A DNA stretch of 64,000 bases from Vreelandella sp042466685 (lineage in GTDB: Bacteria > Pseudomonadota > Gammaproteobacteria > Pseudomonadales > Halomonadaceae): positions 3,534,001-3,598,000 of the forward strand of contig NZ_CP170448.1 in the NCBI RefSeq assembly GCF_042466685.1, in the 5' to 3' direction. The translations under genes were made by a program, and so were the position numbers. Positions within the stretch are counted from its first letter, which is position 1; each line of letters begins with the position of its first letter. Below are positions 8,659 through 17,658 of the stretch, in pieces. The notes under the pieces were generated by a model. The model made no database searches. It was not told the origin of the DNA and saw only the letters and a list, made by a program, of their open reading frames with translations.

Positions 8659-9819
8659 TTAGCTAACGCGGGAATAACCTCCCAGCACCCCCTGCTTACT
8701 CATCACCAACTGCCAAAGATGGATTTCCCTGGCCCGAAAGGCACCGGCACAACACAGCAAGTAATAGCGCCACATGCGATAGAAATGCTCGCCATACTGG
8801 CTTGCAAATGTCGACCAATGCTTCTCAAAGTTATGGTGCCATGCCATCAGGGTACGGTCGTAATCAGCTCCAAAATTATGCACATCCTCCACCACGAACA
8901 GTGCCTCAGTGGCATGCATGATTTGCCCCAGGGTGGGCAGTTCACCATTGGGAAAAATATACTTATCAATCCATGGATCAGTCACCGTGTGGCTTAAATT
9001 TTTGCCGATGGTATGCAGTAAAAACAGGCCGTCATCTTTTAGACAGCGGTTAGCCACGCCCATATACTCACGGTAGTTTTTATGCCCCACATGCTCAAAC
9101 ATGCCAATACTGACAATGCGGTCAAACTGCTCGCTTTCATTGCGGTAATCCTGCAAACGAAACTCTATCGGTAGCCCTTTTTTGATCAGCCGCTGCCCGA
9201 ACTCCGCCTGCTCTTTGGAGATAGTCAGACCCACACACTCCACACCATAATGCTCGGCCGCGTAGGCCATAAAGCTACCCCAGCCGCAGCCGATATCCAG
9301 CACGCGCATGCCTGGCTTTAACTGCAGTTTACGGCAGACCAGGTTGAGCTTGGCCTCCTGAGCCTCGTCCAGGGTTTGGGCATTTTTCCAGTAACCGCAG
9401 GTGTAGGTCATGCGCTGATCGAGCATGGCCGCGTAGAAGTCATTACCCAAATCGTAATGCTTTTCACCCACCTCCCAGGCTCGTTTGGCCGATTGACGAT
9501 TGAGCAGGCGCGAACGCAGTGAGTGATAAACCAATTGAGTGGGCTTGATACGCTGCCCGAGCCGGGCGCGCATTAAGCGGTAAAACAACTCGTCAAGCCG
9601 GTCGGCGTCCCAGTCACCCTTCATATAGCTTTCGCCAAGCCCAAGGTTGCCTCGCGAAAGGGCGCTATCAATAACGCCGGGGGTATTTAACTGGATATCC
9701 CAGGGGCGATGACCGTCAAGCTGAATATCGGCTTGCGCCAGCAGCTCGACAACAAAACGGTGGGAAGTAGAGGCTTCGTCGAAGCCAACAGGCTTTTTTT
9801 CCAACGTCGGCATATTCAC
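8659..9819 (-). CDS. cfa: Cyclopropane-fatty-acyl-phospholipid synthase
   Basis: A 386-residue SAM-dependent enzyme that adds a methylene bridge across the double bond of unsaturated phospholipid acyl chains at the inner membrane. The SAM-binding motif LDIGCGWGSFMAYAAEHYG is present at about residues 173-190, with EKHYDLGNDFY and the MTYTCGYW segment typical of Cfa upstream. The C-terminal half has SIGMFEHVGHKNY. Length matches the E. coli enzyme (382 aa). A perfect FNR/Anr-type site lies about 85 bp upstream of the start, suggesting oxygen-dependent expression. Confidence 0.95.
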   Translation of the reverse strand: MNMPTLEKKPVGFDEASTSHRFVVELLAQADIQLDGHRPWDIQLNTPGVIDSALSRGNLGLGESYMKGDWDADRLDELFYRLMRARLGQRIKPTQLVYHSLRSRLLNRQSAKRAWEVGEKHYDLGNDFYAAMLDQRMTYTCGYWKNAQTLDEAQEAKLNLVCRKLQLKPGMRVLDIGCGWGSFMAYAAEHYGVECVGLTISKEQAEFGQRLIKKGLPIEFRLQDYRNESEQFDRIVSIGMFEHVGHKNYREYMGVANRCLKDDGLFLLHTIGKNLSHTVTDPWIDKYIFPNGELPTLGQIMHATEALFVVEDVHNFGADYDRTLMAWHHNFEKHWSTFASQYGEHFYRMWRYYLLCCAGAFRAREIHLWQLVMSKQGVLGGYSRVS

Positions 9820-9903
9820 AGCAGGCTCCTTACGCTATTCCGGTGGGTGAATAGGTCACAACCTGACTACTAGCATAGAAGCGCATTGCAACATTAGCAT
9901 CAT

Positions 9904-9917
9904 TTGATGGAGATCAA
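9904..9917 (-). promoter_or_regulatory. FNR/Anr-type binding site upstream of cfa
   Basis: The sequence TTGATGGAGATCAA is an exact match to the FNR/Anr consensus TTGAT-N4-ATCAA. On the minus strand a TATGCT hexamer follows about 34-39 bases downstream of the site centre, compatible with class II activation of cfa, whose start is about 85 bp away. The site lies outside the terminator of the SulP/usp operon, so cfa is the natural target. Confidence 0.6.
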
Positions 9918-9935
9918 TTTTATGCACTACAGAGA

Positions 9936-9972
9936 TTAAAAAGCCGGCTCTCTCCAGAAAGAGGGCCGGCTG
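9936..9972 (-). terminator. Intrinsic terminator of the SulP-usp operon
   Basis: A 12-bp stem (AGCCGGCTCTCT pairing with 9960-9971, one G-U pair) with a six-base loop. On the minus strand it is followed by TTTTTAATC, about 70 bp beyond the usp stop. Confidence 0.85.
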
Positions 9973-10041
9973 CGGGAAAGTCATAATGCGAGCTAAACGG
10001 TTATGCGCTACTACTTTTTTGGAGTTTTAGCTTTTTGAATT

Positions 10042-10899
10042 TTAGCGCAAAATAAGCACTGGTATGCGGCTACCACGGAGCATGGTCGTGGTTGTGCTGC
10101 CGACCAGCAGGTGACGAATACGCGAGTGCCCATAGGCCCCCATCACCAGCAGATCAATGCCGTGCTCTTTTTCATAGGCTTGTAGGGCTTCGTCTACCTC
10201 GCCAGCACGAATAGCACCTTCTGCTTCATGACCCGCTTCGCGCAGTGTGCTTACCGCCCACTCAAGCTCAGAACGACGTTCAGCCGTTTCAGCCCCCACG
10301 ATCAACACATAGCACTCAGTACCGGCAAAAAGTGGCGAGCGTGCCAGCATCTCGACCCCTTTACGGGCGGTTTTGCTGCCGTCAAAGGCCATCAGGATCT
10401 TTTCAGGCTGCTTGAAGGTTTTCGGCACCATCAGAATCGGTCGATGCAGTTCACGCACCACCCGTTCAAGGTTAGAACCAAGATGTCCACTGGCCTGGTG
10501 AGCGGTTTCACCGCGTTTCCCCACCACCAGCAAACGCACCTCTTTTTCAAGCTCTAACAGGCTCTCTACGAGGGTGCCATTACGCTGACGAGTAACAGGG
10601 CCGCTGACCCCACCCTCAATGGCTCGCTCTTTAGCAGCCTCCAGCATCAGCTTGCCATGCTCGCGATTCACCTTAGCGCGCTGCTCATCCAGCTCAGAAA
10701 GCTCTTTCATCAGCCGCTCACGGGCACCGAAACGCAGATTACCGGAGAGGTTCTGCTCTTCGGGTACTTCTGAGTGGTTGTCGACCACATGCACAAAGGT
10801 TAACGGTGCCTCCATGGCCAAGCTGGCCCAGGCGGCGTAATCGCAGACGCCTTCAGAAAACTGGGAGCCGTCAATAGCGGCTAATACTTGATCAGTCAT
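10042..10899 (-). CDS. Tandem-domain universal stress protein
   Basis: A 285-residue protein of two fused UspA domains (about 1-145 and 155-285). The second domain ends with the ATP-binding pattern LLVMGAYGHSRIRHLLVGSTTTTML, matching the G-2x-G-9x-G-S/T motif; the first has LLVVGKRGETAHQASGHLGSNLERV, a related version. The start at 10899 is preferred because GGAGAG precedes it at good spacing; the ATG at 10911 lies upstream of that signal. It sits 20 bp downstream of the SulP transporter and shares its terminator, a pairing found in many marine bacteria, suggesting a link to anion transport or energy status. Confidence 0.92.
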   Translation of the reverse strand: MTDQVLAAIDGSQFSEGVCDYAAWASLAMEAPLTFVHVVDNHSEVPEEQNLSGNLRFGARERLMKELSELDEQRAKVNREHGKLMLEAAKERAIEGGVSGPVTRQRNGTLVESLLELEKEVRLLVVGKRGETAHQASGHLGSNLERVVRELHRPILMVPKTFKQPEKILMAFDGSKTARKGVEMLARSPLFAGTECYVLIVGAETAERRSELEWAVSTLREAGHEAEGAIRAGEVDEALQAYEKEHGIDLLVMGAYGHSRIRHLLVGSTTTTMLRGSRIPVLILR

Positions 10900-10919
10900 A
10901 TTGCTCTCCATGCGTTGGT

Positions 10920-12410
10920 TTAGTGGCCGCCCATTAGTTTTTCAACCGCTTCAGGGTCGTTGTGTACCGCATAGCGATCCACGACCGTTGCGCTAGCTTC
11001 GCTCAAGCCCACCAACGCTACCTCGGTACCTTCACGACGGAATTTAATCACGATCCGATCAAGGGCCTGTACGGCAGTAACATCCCAAAAGTGTGCACGG
11101 GAAAGATCAATCGTCACTTGATCAATGCTTTCCTTTAGATCGAAAGCGGCTGTAAAGCGTTCAGAAGAAGCGAAGAATACTTGCCCCACCACCTGATACT
11201 CACGATGCTTACCAACTTCCACTTCTGTTGAACCAACGTAGAGGATATTGCCCACTTTATTAGCAAAGAACAGCGCTGCCAGCAGCACGCCCACAAAAAC
11301 GCCAATCGCTAGGTTGTGTGTACTGACGGTAACTGCAACCGTTGCCAACATGACAATATTGGTGCTAATCGGATGTTTTTTAAGATCACGGATCGACTCC
11401 CAGCTGAAGGTGCCGATCGACACCATAATCATTACCGCCACCAAAGCCGCCATTGGGATTTGCGATACCCAATCGGCTAAAAAGACCACCATCATCAGTA
11501 GTACGACACCCGCTATCAGCGTTGAAAGACGCGTACGGCCACCCGATTTAATGTTGATTACCGATTGACCGATCATGGCGCAGCCCGCCATACCGCCCAT
11601 TAAACCTGCACCAATATTAGCGATACCTTGGCCCTTACATTCACGGTTTTTATTACTCGGCGTATCGGTGAGGTCATCAACGATAGTGGCGGTCATCATG
11701 GACTCAAGCAGGCCTACCACGGTCAGCATGATCGCGGTGGGGAAGATGATCATCAATGTTTCAAGGTTTAAGGGCACTTCTGGCCATAGGAACATAGGCA
11801 AGGTATCGGGCAGTTCGCCCATATCACCCACGCTGCGAATATCCATGCCGCTGACCATATACACCACGGTTAACACCACAATGCACACTAGCGGCGAGGG
11901 AACTGATTTTCCGATGACGGGTAAATAGGGGAACAGGTAGATAATACCCAGGCCCGCCAACGTCATCACATAGACGTGCCAGGTGACGTCTGTCAACTCC
12001 GGTAGCTGTGCCATAAAAATCAAAATCGCCAGCGCATTTACAAACCCGGTCACCACTGAGCGCGACACGAAGCGCATCAAATCCGCAAGCTTTAGATAGC
12101 CCGCAATAATCTGCAGTACACCGGTGAGCAGCGTTGCCGCCAGCAGATACTCAAGGCCATGCTCTTTCACTAGCGTTACCATCAGCAGCGCCATCGCACC
12201 GGTAGCGGCAGAAATCATTCCAGGGCGGCCGCCGGTAAACGCAATCACCACCGCGATACAGAAAGAGGCGTAGAGGCCAACTTTAGGATCAACACCGGCA
12301 ATAATCGAGAAAGCAATCGCTTCGGGAATTAGCGCCAGTGCGACAACAATTCCCGAGAGCGTGTCGCCTTTGATATTGGAAAACCACTCTTGCTTACTGA
12401 AAAGAGACAT
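10920..12410 (-). CDS. SulP family anion transporter with STAS domain
   Basis: A 496-residue SLC26/SulP transporter with a membrane core of about 10-14 segments (residues about 15-385) and a cytoplasmic C-terminal STAS domain (about 390-490, VTIDLSRAHFWDVTAVQALD). The core begins with the family pattern SGIVVALALIPEAIAFSIIAGVDP. SulP proteins carry sulfate, bicarbonate or dicarboxylates (BicA, DauA). In a halophile next to usp, bicarbonate or sulfate uptake is most likely, but sequence alone does not decide. No convincing Shine-Dalgarno precedes the ATG at 12410; translation from a nearby alternative start is possible. Confidence 0.9.
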   Translation of the reverse strand: MSLFSKQEWFSNIKGDTLSGIVVALALIPEAIAFSIIAGVDPKVGLYASFCIAVVIAFTGGRPGMISAATGAMALLMVTLVKEHGLEYLLAATLLTGVLQIIAGYLKLADLMRFVSRSVVTGFVNALAILIFMAQLPELTDVTWHVYVMTLAGLGIIYLFPYLPVIGKSVPSPLVCIVVLTVVYMVSGMDIRSVGDMGELPDTLPMFLWPEVPLNLETLMIIFPTAIMLTVVGLLESMMTATIVDDLTDTPSNKNRECKGQGIANIGAGLMGGMAGCAMIGQSVINIKSGGRTRLSTLIAGVVLLMMVVFLADWVSQIPMAALVAVMIMVSIGTFSWESIRDLKKHPISTNIVMLATVAVTVSTHNLAIGVFVGVLLAALFFANKVGNILYVGSTEVEVGKHREYQVVGQVFFASSERFTAAFDLKESIDQVTIDLSRAHFWDVTAVQALDRIVIKFRREGTEVALVGLSEASATVVDRYAVHNDPEAVEKLMGGH

Positions 12411-12943
12411 TCAGGGAGTCCATGGTTAGAGATTGAGAGTATAAGAACGAGAAAATCGCAACCTTTGACGCAACGCAGCGGCGCATCTATAGCGCGTAAT
12501 AAAAGACCAGTGAGTCAGTGCTGTAGCAATCAAACAGTCGGCCCGCTCATTAGCGGAAGAGTGGCAATAGCTTGCCGCAACGCCATGACAACGCAATAAA
12601 CGCGTCAAGACATTTTGCTTGGGAGGGGAAACCTAGGGTGGAGTCATCAGCCCTAAAGTAGATAGTGCATGCGTTGAATTTGAAAGGGTCATTACGGTTA
12701 TGCCTTGCCGTCCGAAGAACGCGAATCAACATCACGTTGTTATAAGCCGAAGGATTCTACCAGTAATTTTGCCCTTCTGCATCCGCTGCTAAACCCTTCG
12801 CAGGGTGCCCAGCTGGTCTATTATGGCGTACCATTGCCAGCAAATAACGACTTGCTTAGTCCCATCTATCACGTTGAAGCGGCACTGCTTTGTATCCAAC
12901 AGATACCTGTTAAACAAGCCTGCCGATTTAAAAGGAGCAGTAC
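12411..12943. other. 533-bp spacer between sulP and icd, no gene seen
   Basis: This divergent spacer must hold the promoters of both flanking genes. It contains small adjacent hairpins (12543-12556 and 12563-12576, 5-bp stems) and a GTATC-N5-GATAC dyad at 12892-12906, close to the isocitrate dehydrogenase start. An 80-codon frame at 12705 has no coding character or ribosome site and I do not call it. No tRNA fold was found. Confidence 0.5.
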
Positions 12944-13957
12944 ATGAGCCAATCTATTGCAGTCATTAAGGGCGACGGCATCGGCCCAGAAATTATGGAT
13001 GCCACGCTAAAAGTACTCGACGCGTTAGATTGCGGCTTAACCTACCAGCATATCGATGCGGGTTTGGGGGCACTTGAGAAACATGGCACGCTGATTCCCC
13101 AGGAATCACTGGACGCCATCGAAAAATACGGCATTGCACTGAAAGGCCCGCTGACCACGCCGATTGGCAAAGGCTTCTCCTCAATTAACGTACAGCTACG
13201 TCGTCACTTTGATCTTTACGCCAACGTGCGCCCGGCGATTAGTTTCCCCGGCACCCGCTCGCGTTACGACGACATCGATATGATTACGGTTCGGGAAAAC
13301 ACCGAAGGTGCGTACCTTTCCGACGGCCAGGAGATGATCGACGACGGCAACACCGGCATTTCGGTGATCAAAGTCACCCGCAAAGGCTCCGAACGCATTG
13401 TCCGCTACGCCTTTGAGCTGGCCAAAAACAATGGTCGCAAAAAAGTCACCGCGGTACATAAAGCCAATATCATCAAAACCAGCTCGGGCTTGTTCCTGGA
13501 CGTGGCGCGGGAGATCGCCAAAGAGTATCCCGAGATCGAATTTCAAGAGATGATCGTCGATAACGCCTGCATGCAGCTGGTCATGAACCCGCATCAGTTT
13601 GATGTAGTCGTTACCACCAACCTGTTTGGCGATATTCTCTCTGACCTGTGTGCAGGGCTTGTGGGTGGCTTGGGCTTGGCGCCTGGGGCAAACATTGGCG
13701 AAAAAGCGGCGATCTTTGAAGCGGTGCACGGCTCGGCGCCGGATATCGAAGGCAAAAACATCGCCAACCCCTGTGCCCTGCTGCTGGCCGCTGCACAGAT
13801 GCTTGACCACCTGGGCATGACGGAGAAAGGCACCGCCATCCGTCAGGGCATTCGCACCGTGCTGGAAACCCGCCGCGATATGGTCACCCCCGATATGGGC
13901 GGCACCGGCACCACCGACTCCTTCGCCCAGGCGCTGGTCGAGTACGTCCAGAGTTAG
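12944..13957 (+). CDS. NAD-type isocitrate dehydrogenase
   Basis: A 337-residue beta-decarboxylating dehydrogenase that converts isocitrate to 2-oxoglutarate. The N-terminus AVIKGDGIGPEIM, the RENTEGAYLSDGQE substrate loop and the metal-binding DILSDLCAGLVGGLGLAPGAN are all present. The coenzyme loop reads HGSAPDIEGKNIANP, with Asp where NADP enzymes carry Lys-Tyr, so NAD is the expected cofactor. Length fits the short NAD-IDH/homoisocitrate dehydrogenase class rather than the 415-residue Icd. A strong AAGGAG site precedes the ATG. Isopropylmalate dehydrogenase is less likely because the RENTEG motif is typical of IDH. Confidence 0.85.
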   Translation: MSQSIAVIKGDGIGPEIMDATLKVLDALDCGLTYQHIDAGLGALEKHGTLIPQESLDAIEKYGIALKGPLTTPIGKGFSSINVQLRRHFDLYANVRPAISFPGTRSRYDDIDMITVRENTEGAYLSDGQEMIDDGNTGISVIKVTRKGSERIVRYAFELAKNNGRKKVTAVHKANIIKTSSGLFLDVAREIAKEYPEIEFQEMIVDNACMQLVMNPHQFDVVVTTNLFGDILSDLCAGLVGGLGLAPGANIGEKAAIFEAVHGSAPDIEGKNIANPCALLLAAAQMLDHLGMTEKGTAIRQGIRTVLETRRDMVTPDMGGTGTTDSFAQALVEYVQS

Positions 13958-13986
13958 TACGTTCAGGGCTAACGGGTTGTTGCGCT

Positions 13987-16158
13987 TTAGACGTCGTTAA
14001 AACGGTAACGCAACAGGTATAACGCATTGAGGGTGACCAGTACGGTCGCCCCGGTGTCTGCCATGACCGCGACCCACATCCCCGTGATTCCCAGCGCCGT
14101 GGAGACCAAAAACAGTGCTTTAAAACCCAGCGCCAGCGCCACGTTGGTCTTTACGTTGCGCATGGTCGCCCGGGAGAGCGCAATCATTTCGGCAATCCCA
14201 CCCACACGGTTTTTAAGCAGCGCAGCATCGGCGGTTTCAAGCGCCACATCGGTACCGCTGCCCATGGCGATACCCACCTCTGCTGCCGCAAGTGCCGGTG
14301 CATCGTTGATACCATCGCCTACTTTGCCTATGGGGCCCAGCCCTGCTGCCTGCCATTGGCTCACGCGCAGGGCCTTGTCTTCGGGCATTAGTTCGCCCTC
14401 TGCTTCGATACCCAGCTGCTTACCAATAGCCGCCACGGTGCGGGCATTGTCTCCGCTGAGCATCACGGCCTGAACGCCCAGGCGCTCTAGTGCTTGAAGC
14501 CCCTTGCGAGCATCTTCACGGGGCTCATCCCGCAAGGCGATTAGACCGATAGGCCGCTGGTTTTCTAACAGAACTGCAAGGCTTTTACCCTGGGTTTCCA
14601 GCGCAGTAATAGTGGCGTCTAGCTTGCTGCTGCCCTGGGTGAGCGTTTGTAAGTAGCGCGGACTCACTAGCATTAATTCACGCCCTTCTACCTGCCCGGC
14701 AACGCCGTGCCCCGCTAACGCACGGCCAGCGTCTACTTTAGGCAATGTAGCTTGTGGCTGCTGGCCATTATTATTGTGAAAATAGTCACTAATCGCCACG
14801 GCAAGGGGATGGCTTGAACCCTGCTCAAGGGCGGCAGCAAGGCGTACTACTTCACCGTCACCGACGCCATCAAAGCTCTCTACATTTGTCACTGTGGGCT
14901 TGCCCGCCGTAAGCGTGCCGGTTTTATCCAGCGCAACCCGTTTGAGCTTGCCTAGCTGCTCCAGTACCGCACCACCTTTCATTAACAGGCCATTGCGAGC
15001 ACCCACCGATAACCCGGCTGCAATCGCCGCAGGCGTCGAGATCACCAGCGCGCAGGGGCAGGCAATGAGCAGCAGCGCCAGGGCGCGGTAGATGGATTCA
15101 GACCAGAGCATCGTCGATACCAGCGGCGGTACAGTAGCAACCAGCAGCGCCACCCCAACGACCGCAGGCATATAGTAAAACGCAAAACTATCAATAAAGC
15201 GGGCCACCGGCGCTTTCGCCGCCTGTGCCTCTTCCACCAGCTTAATAACCCGGGCGATGGTGTTATTTTCCGCGCTGCGGGTTACCTCAACCTCCAGTAC
15301 CCCCTGAAGATTGACGGTGCCAGCAAATACTGACTCGCCTTCGCTACGCTCCCGTGGCACCGATTCGCCATTGACCGGCGATTCATCGATCGAAGAGTGT
15401 CCGGCTATAATTTGTCCATCGCAGGGCAGCCGGTCGCCGGGGCGCACCTGTACCCGTTGGCCCGGCACCAGAGATGCAGCTGCGACTTCCCGAGCTTCCC
15501 CCTGCTCCAGCAATCGCGCAGTAGAAGGAGTCAGCTTGGAAAGCGCCGAAATACTGCGGCGTGCTTGGGCTGCGGCAACACCTTCCAGCATCTCCCCTAC
15601 GGCAAATAGAAACACCACCACTGCTGCTTCAGCGGCGGCGTTTATCGCCAGCGCCCCAAGGGCTGCGATGCTCATCAGCATTTCAATGGTGAAGGGGTTG
15701 CCCAATTTAAGCGCTTGCCAGGCATGCTGAATAATCGGCACAAGGCCAACGACCGTTGCGGCGATGAATGGCCAACTGCCCAGGGCGGGCCAGGCGAATT
15801 TAAGCCCCCAGGCAAGCGCCAGCAATACACCGCTGATAATTACCAATCGCCCTTTAGGCGACTGCCACCATGATGACGACTTTTCCGATTCAGTTGTGTT
15901 CACCGACTCATCGATTACCTGGTAGCCCAGCGCCGTGATCGTTGACTCAATATCGGAATGTGGCAGGGTTTTACCAGGCGGCGCGGTTAATCGCACCGAG
16001 CCGGTGACAGAACTCGCTGAAACTTGTTCAACGTGGCTTAAGCGCTTTAGCGCCGTTTCTACCTTGCGTTCGCAGCCGCCGCAGTCCATGCCCTGCACGC
16101 GCAGGGTGGTCGGCGACGGGGAAACTGCAGAGGTTTTAGCCGGTGTGGTCGTACTCAT
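13987..16158 (-). CDS. Zn/Cd/Pb-exporting P1B-type ATPase
   Basis: A 723-residue heavy-metal efflux pump. The N-terminal HMA domain has GMDCGGCERKVE (about residues 25-40), followed by membrane helices, an actuator domain with DESPVNGES, the IACPCALVISTP membrane motif, the DKTGTLTAGKPT phosphorylation site and VGDGINDAPALAAA. CPC plus the overall order place it in the ZntA/CadA group exporting Zn(II), Cd(II) or Pb(II) from the cytoplasm. The ATG at 16158 has GGAG nine bases upstream; a TTG at 16173 is the alternative. A MerR-type promoter and a divergent MerR regulator precede it. Confidence 0.94.
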   Translation of the reverse strand: MSTTTPAKTSAVSPSPTTLRVQGMDCGGCERKVETALKRLSHVEQVSASSVTGSVRLTAPPGKTLPHSDIESTITALGYQVIDESVNTTESEKSSSWWQSPKGRLVIISGVLLALAWGLKFAWPALGSWPFIAATVVGLVPIIQHAWQALKLGNPFTIEMLMSIAALGALAINAAAEAAVVVFLFAVGEMLEGVAAAQARRSISALSKLTPSTARLLEQGEAREVAAASLVPGQRVQVRPGDRLPCDGQIIAGHSSIDESPVNGESVPRERSEGESVFAGTVNLQGVLEVEVTRSAENNTIARVIKLVEEAQAAKAPVARFIDSFAFYYMPAVVGVALLVATVPPLVSTMLWSESIYRALALLLIACPCALVISTPAAIAAGLSVGARNGLLMKGGAVLEQLGKLKRVALDKTGTLTAGKPTVTNVESFDGVGDGEVVRLAAALEQGSSHPLAVAISDYFHNNNGQQPQATLPKVDAGRALAGHGVAGQVEGRELMLVSPRYLQTLTQGSSKLDATITALETQGKSLAVLLENQRPIGLIALRDEPREDARKGLQALERLGVQAVMLSGDNARTVAAIGKQLGIEAEGELMPEDKALRVSQWQAAGLGPIGKVGDGINDAPALAAAEVGIAMGSGTDVALETADAALLKNRVGGIAEMIALSRATMRNVKTNVALALGFKALFLVSTALGITGMWVAVMADTGATVLVTLNALYLLRYRFNDV

Positions 16159-16192
16159 CGCTCTTTGCTCCAAGTTAGTCTATCTTAGGAGC

Positions 16193-16223
16193 AGCGTAAT
16201 ACCTATAGTCACTAGAGGTTCAA
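16193..16223 (-). promoter_or_regulatory. MerR-type long-spacer promoter and operator
   Basis: Reading toward the ATPase, a -35 element TTGAAC (16218-16223) and a -10-like TACGCT (16193-16198) are separated by 19 bp. The spacer holds a dyad (16201-16219) of ACCTATAGT and ACTAGAGGT arms around one base, differing at one position between arms. An overlong spacer with the operator inside is the hallmark of promoters activated by MerR/ZntR/CadR proteins through DNA untwisting. Confidence 0.8.
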
Positions 16224-16226
16224 GCA

Positions 16227-16706
16227 ATGAAAGAGCAAAAACCAGCGCCAACTGCCACTGAGCGCTATATCGGCATTGGCGAGCTGGCACGCGAGTCCGG
16301 CTGCAAGCCAGAAACGGTGCGCTACTACGAACAGATTGGGCTGCTGCCTTCAGCACCGCGCAACGAGGGAAACCAGCGGCGCTACACCACAGCTGCTATC
16401 CGTCGCTTGACGTTTATTCGTCATGCGCGGGATTTTGGTTTTTCGGTGGAGGCGGTAAGAGAATTGCTGGAAATGGCTGACCACCCCGCGATGCCTTGCC
16501 AGGAGGTGGATACGCTGGCAAAACGTCATCTTGCCGAGGTGGAGGCGAGACTGGCGCGACTCACCGCGGTACGCGATGAGCTAAAACGCATGATCAATCA
16601 GTGCGCGGGAGGCAGTGTTGGCCAGTGCCATATCATTGACGTACTTAGCGACCACCGCCTGTGTCACCAGGCGGGCCCTCACGGTGGCGCGGAAATCATA
16701 GGCTAG
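16227..16706 (+). CDS. MerR family heavy-metal-responsive regulator
   Basis: A 159-residue activator with the MerR winged helix-turn-helix (IGELARESGCKPETVRYYEQ, about 18-37) and a dimerisation coiled coil. Possible metal ligands are the Cys in MPCQEVD and the C-terminal Cys/His set in NQCAGGSVGQCHIIDVL and DHRLCH. A Cys in the MPCQ position points to a Zn/Cd/Pb sensor (ZntR/CadR/PbrR group) rather than a mercury sensor. It is divergent from the ATPase with the operator between them, and converges on the ZIP transporter with 2 bp between stops. Confidence 0.9.
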   Translation: MKEQKPAPTATERYIGIGELARESGCKPETVRYYEQIGLLPSAPRNEGNQRRYTTAAIRRLTFIRHARDFGFSVEAVRELLEMADHPAMPCQEVDTLAKRHLAEVEARLARLTAVRDELKRMINQCAGGSVGQCHIIDVLSDHRLCHQAGPHGGAEIIG

Positions 16707-16708
16707 GA

Positions 16709-17494
16709 CTAACCCAGCCACACATCCAAAAACAGCATAATCACTAGGCCCATGGCCAAACCAAAGGTGGCCTTTTTCTGATGGCCGCAGCGGTGAGTTT
16801 CGGGAATGATTTCGTGGCTGATCACATACAGCATGGCACCGGCGGCAAACGCCAGCCCCCAGGGCAGCAGTATTTGGGAAACGCTGACAATACTGGCGCC
16901 AAATAGCCCGCCAATAGGCTCGATGAGGCCAGTCAGGGCGGCAATCGACCAGGAGCGCCACTTTGAGTAGCCCTCGCCCATTAGCGCAACCGCCACGGCG
17001 AGCCCTTCCGGCATATTCTGCAGCCCAATGCCAATCGCCAGCGGCATGCCGCCCTCTAAGCCATTGGCACCAAAGCCGACACCCACCGCCATGCCTTCCG
17101 GCAGGTTGTGAATGGTAATCGCAAAGACAAACAGCCATACCCGGCGCAGCGAAGCGGCTTCGGGCCCCTCACGCCCCTGGGCAAAGTGTTCGTGCGGCAA
17201 GTGCTCGTTAAGCAGTGCGATGGCACCCATACCCAGCAAGATAGCCGCACACACAATCCCGGCAGGCACAGGGCCACCGGCATAGTAGGTTTCTGCAGCA
17301 TCCAGCGCGGGGATAATCAGCGAGAAAAATGACGCTGCCAGCATCACACCCGCCGCAAAGCCCAGCGCTAGGTCACGAAAACCCCTGCTAGGTGTTTTGC
17401 CTAACAGCACCGGCAACGCACCCACCGCCGTCAACAGTCCAGCAATTAAGCTGCCCAAAAAACCTAGTAACAACGTATTTTCCATGGACAGCAT
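16709..17494 (-). CDS. ZIP family metal transporter
   Basis: A 261-residue membrane protein with about eight segments. The two ZIP signature helices are clear: TIHNLPEGMAVGVGFG (TM4) and IGLQNMPEGLAVAVAL (TM5), containing the His, Asn, Pro and Glu residues that bind metal. ZIP proteins move Zn(II) or related divalent cations into the cytoplasm. A His/Glu-rich loop (NEHLPHEHFAQGREGPE) lies between TM3 and TM4. A second ATG at 17485 gives a 258-residue product; neither start has a strong ribosome site. Adjacent to a Zn/Cd efflux ATPase and its regulator, it suggests a zinc homeostasis neighbourhood. Confidence 0.9.
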   Translation of the reverse strand: MLSMENTLLLGFLGSLIAGLLTAVGALPVLLGKTPSRGFRDLALGFAAGVMLAASFFSLIIPALDAAETYYAGGPVPAGIVCAAILLGMGAIALLNEHLPHEHFAQGREGPEAASLRRVWLFVFAITIHNLPEGMAVGVGFGANGLEGGMPLAIGIGLQNMPEGLAVAVALMGEGYSKWRSWSIAALTGLIEPIGGLFGASIVSVSQILLPWGLAFAAGAMLYVISHEIIPETHRCGHQKKATFGLAMGLVIMLFLDVWLG

Positions 17495-17658
17495 AAACCC
17501 AGTTGGCTATCAGAAAGGCATCAAAGAGAACGACACGTTGTTGTCTAACGTGGTATCAACACGTACTTTAACGCACTCATGCCTAATGAATAAATATTGA
17601 TGGTCTTCATCAGCACGATGTAAGTGTGCGCCCTGGAGACATTACTAAAGGGATCATC

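Noticed and set aside
12705..12947. 80-codon frame before isocitrate dehydrogenase
   Set aside because: No ribosome site or recognisable features; it runs into the next start and looks like chance.
13196..13810. 204-codon frame antisense to isocitrate dehydrogenase
   Set aside because: Shadow frame; no independent ribosome site and the sense protein is well conserved.
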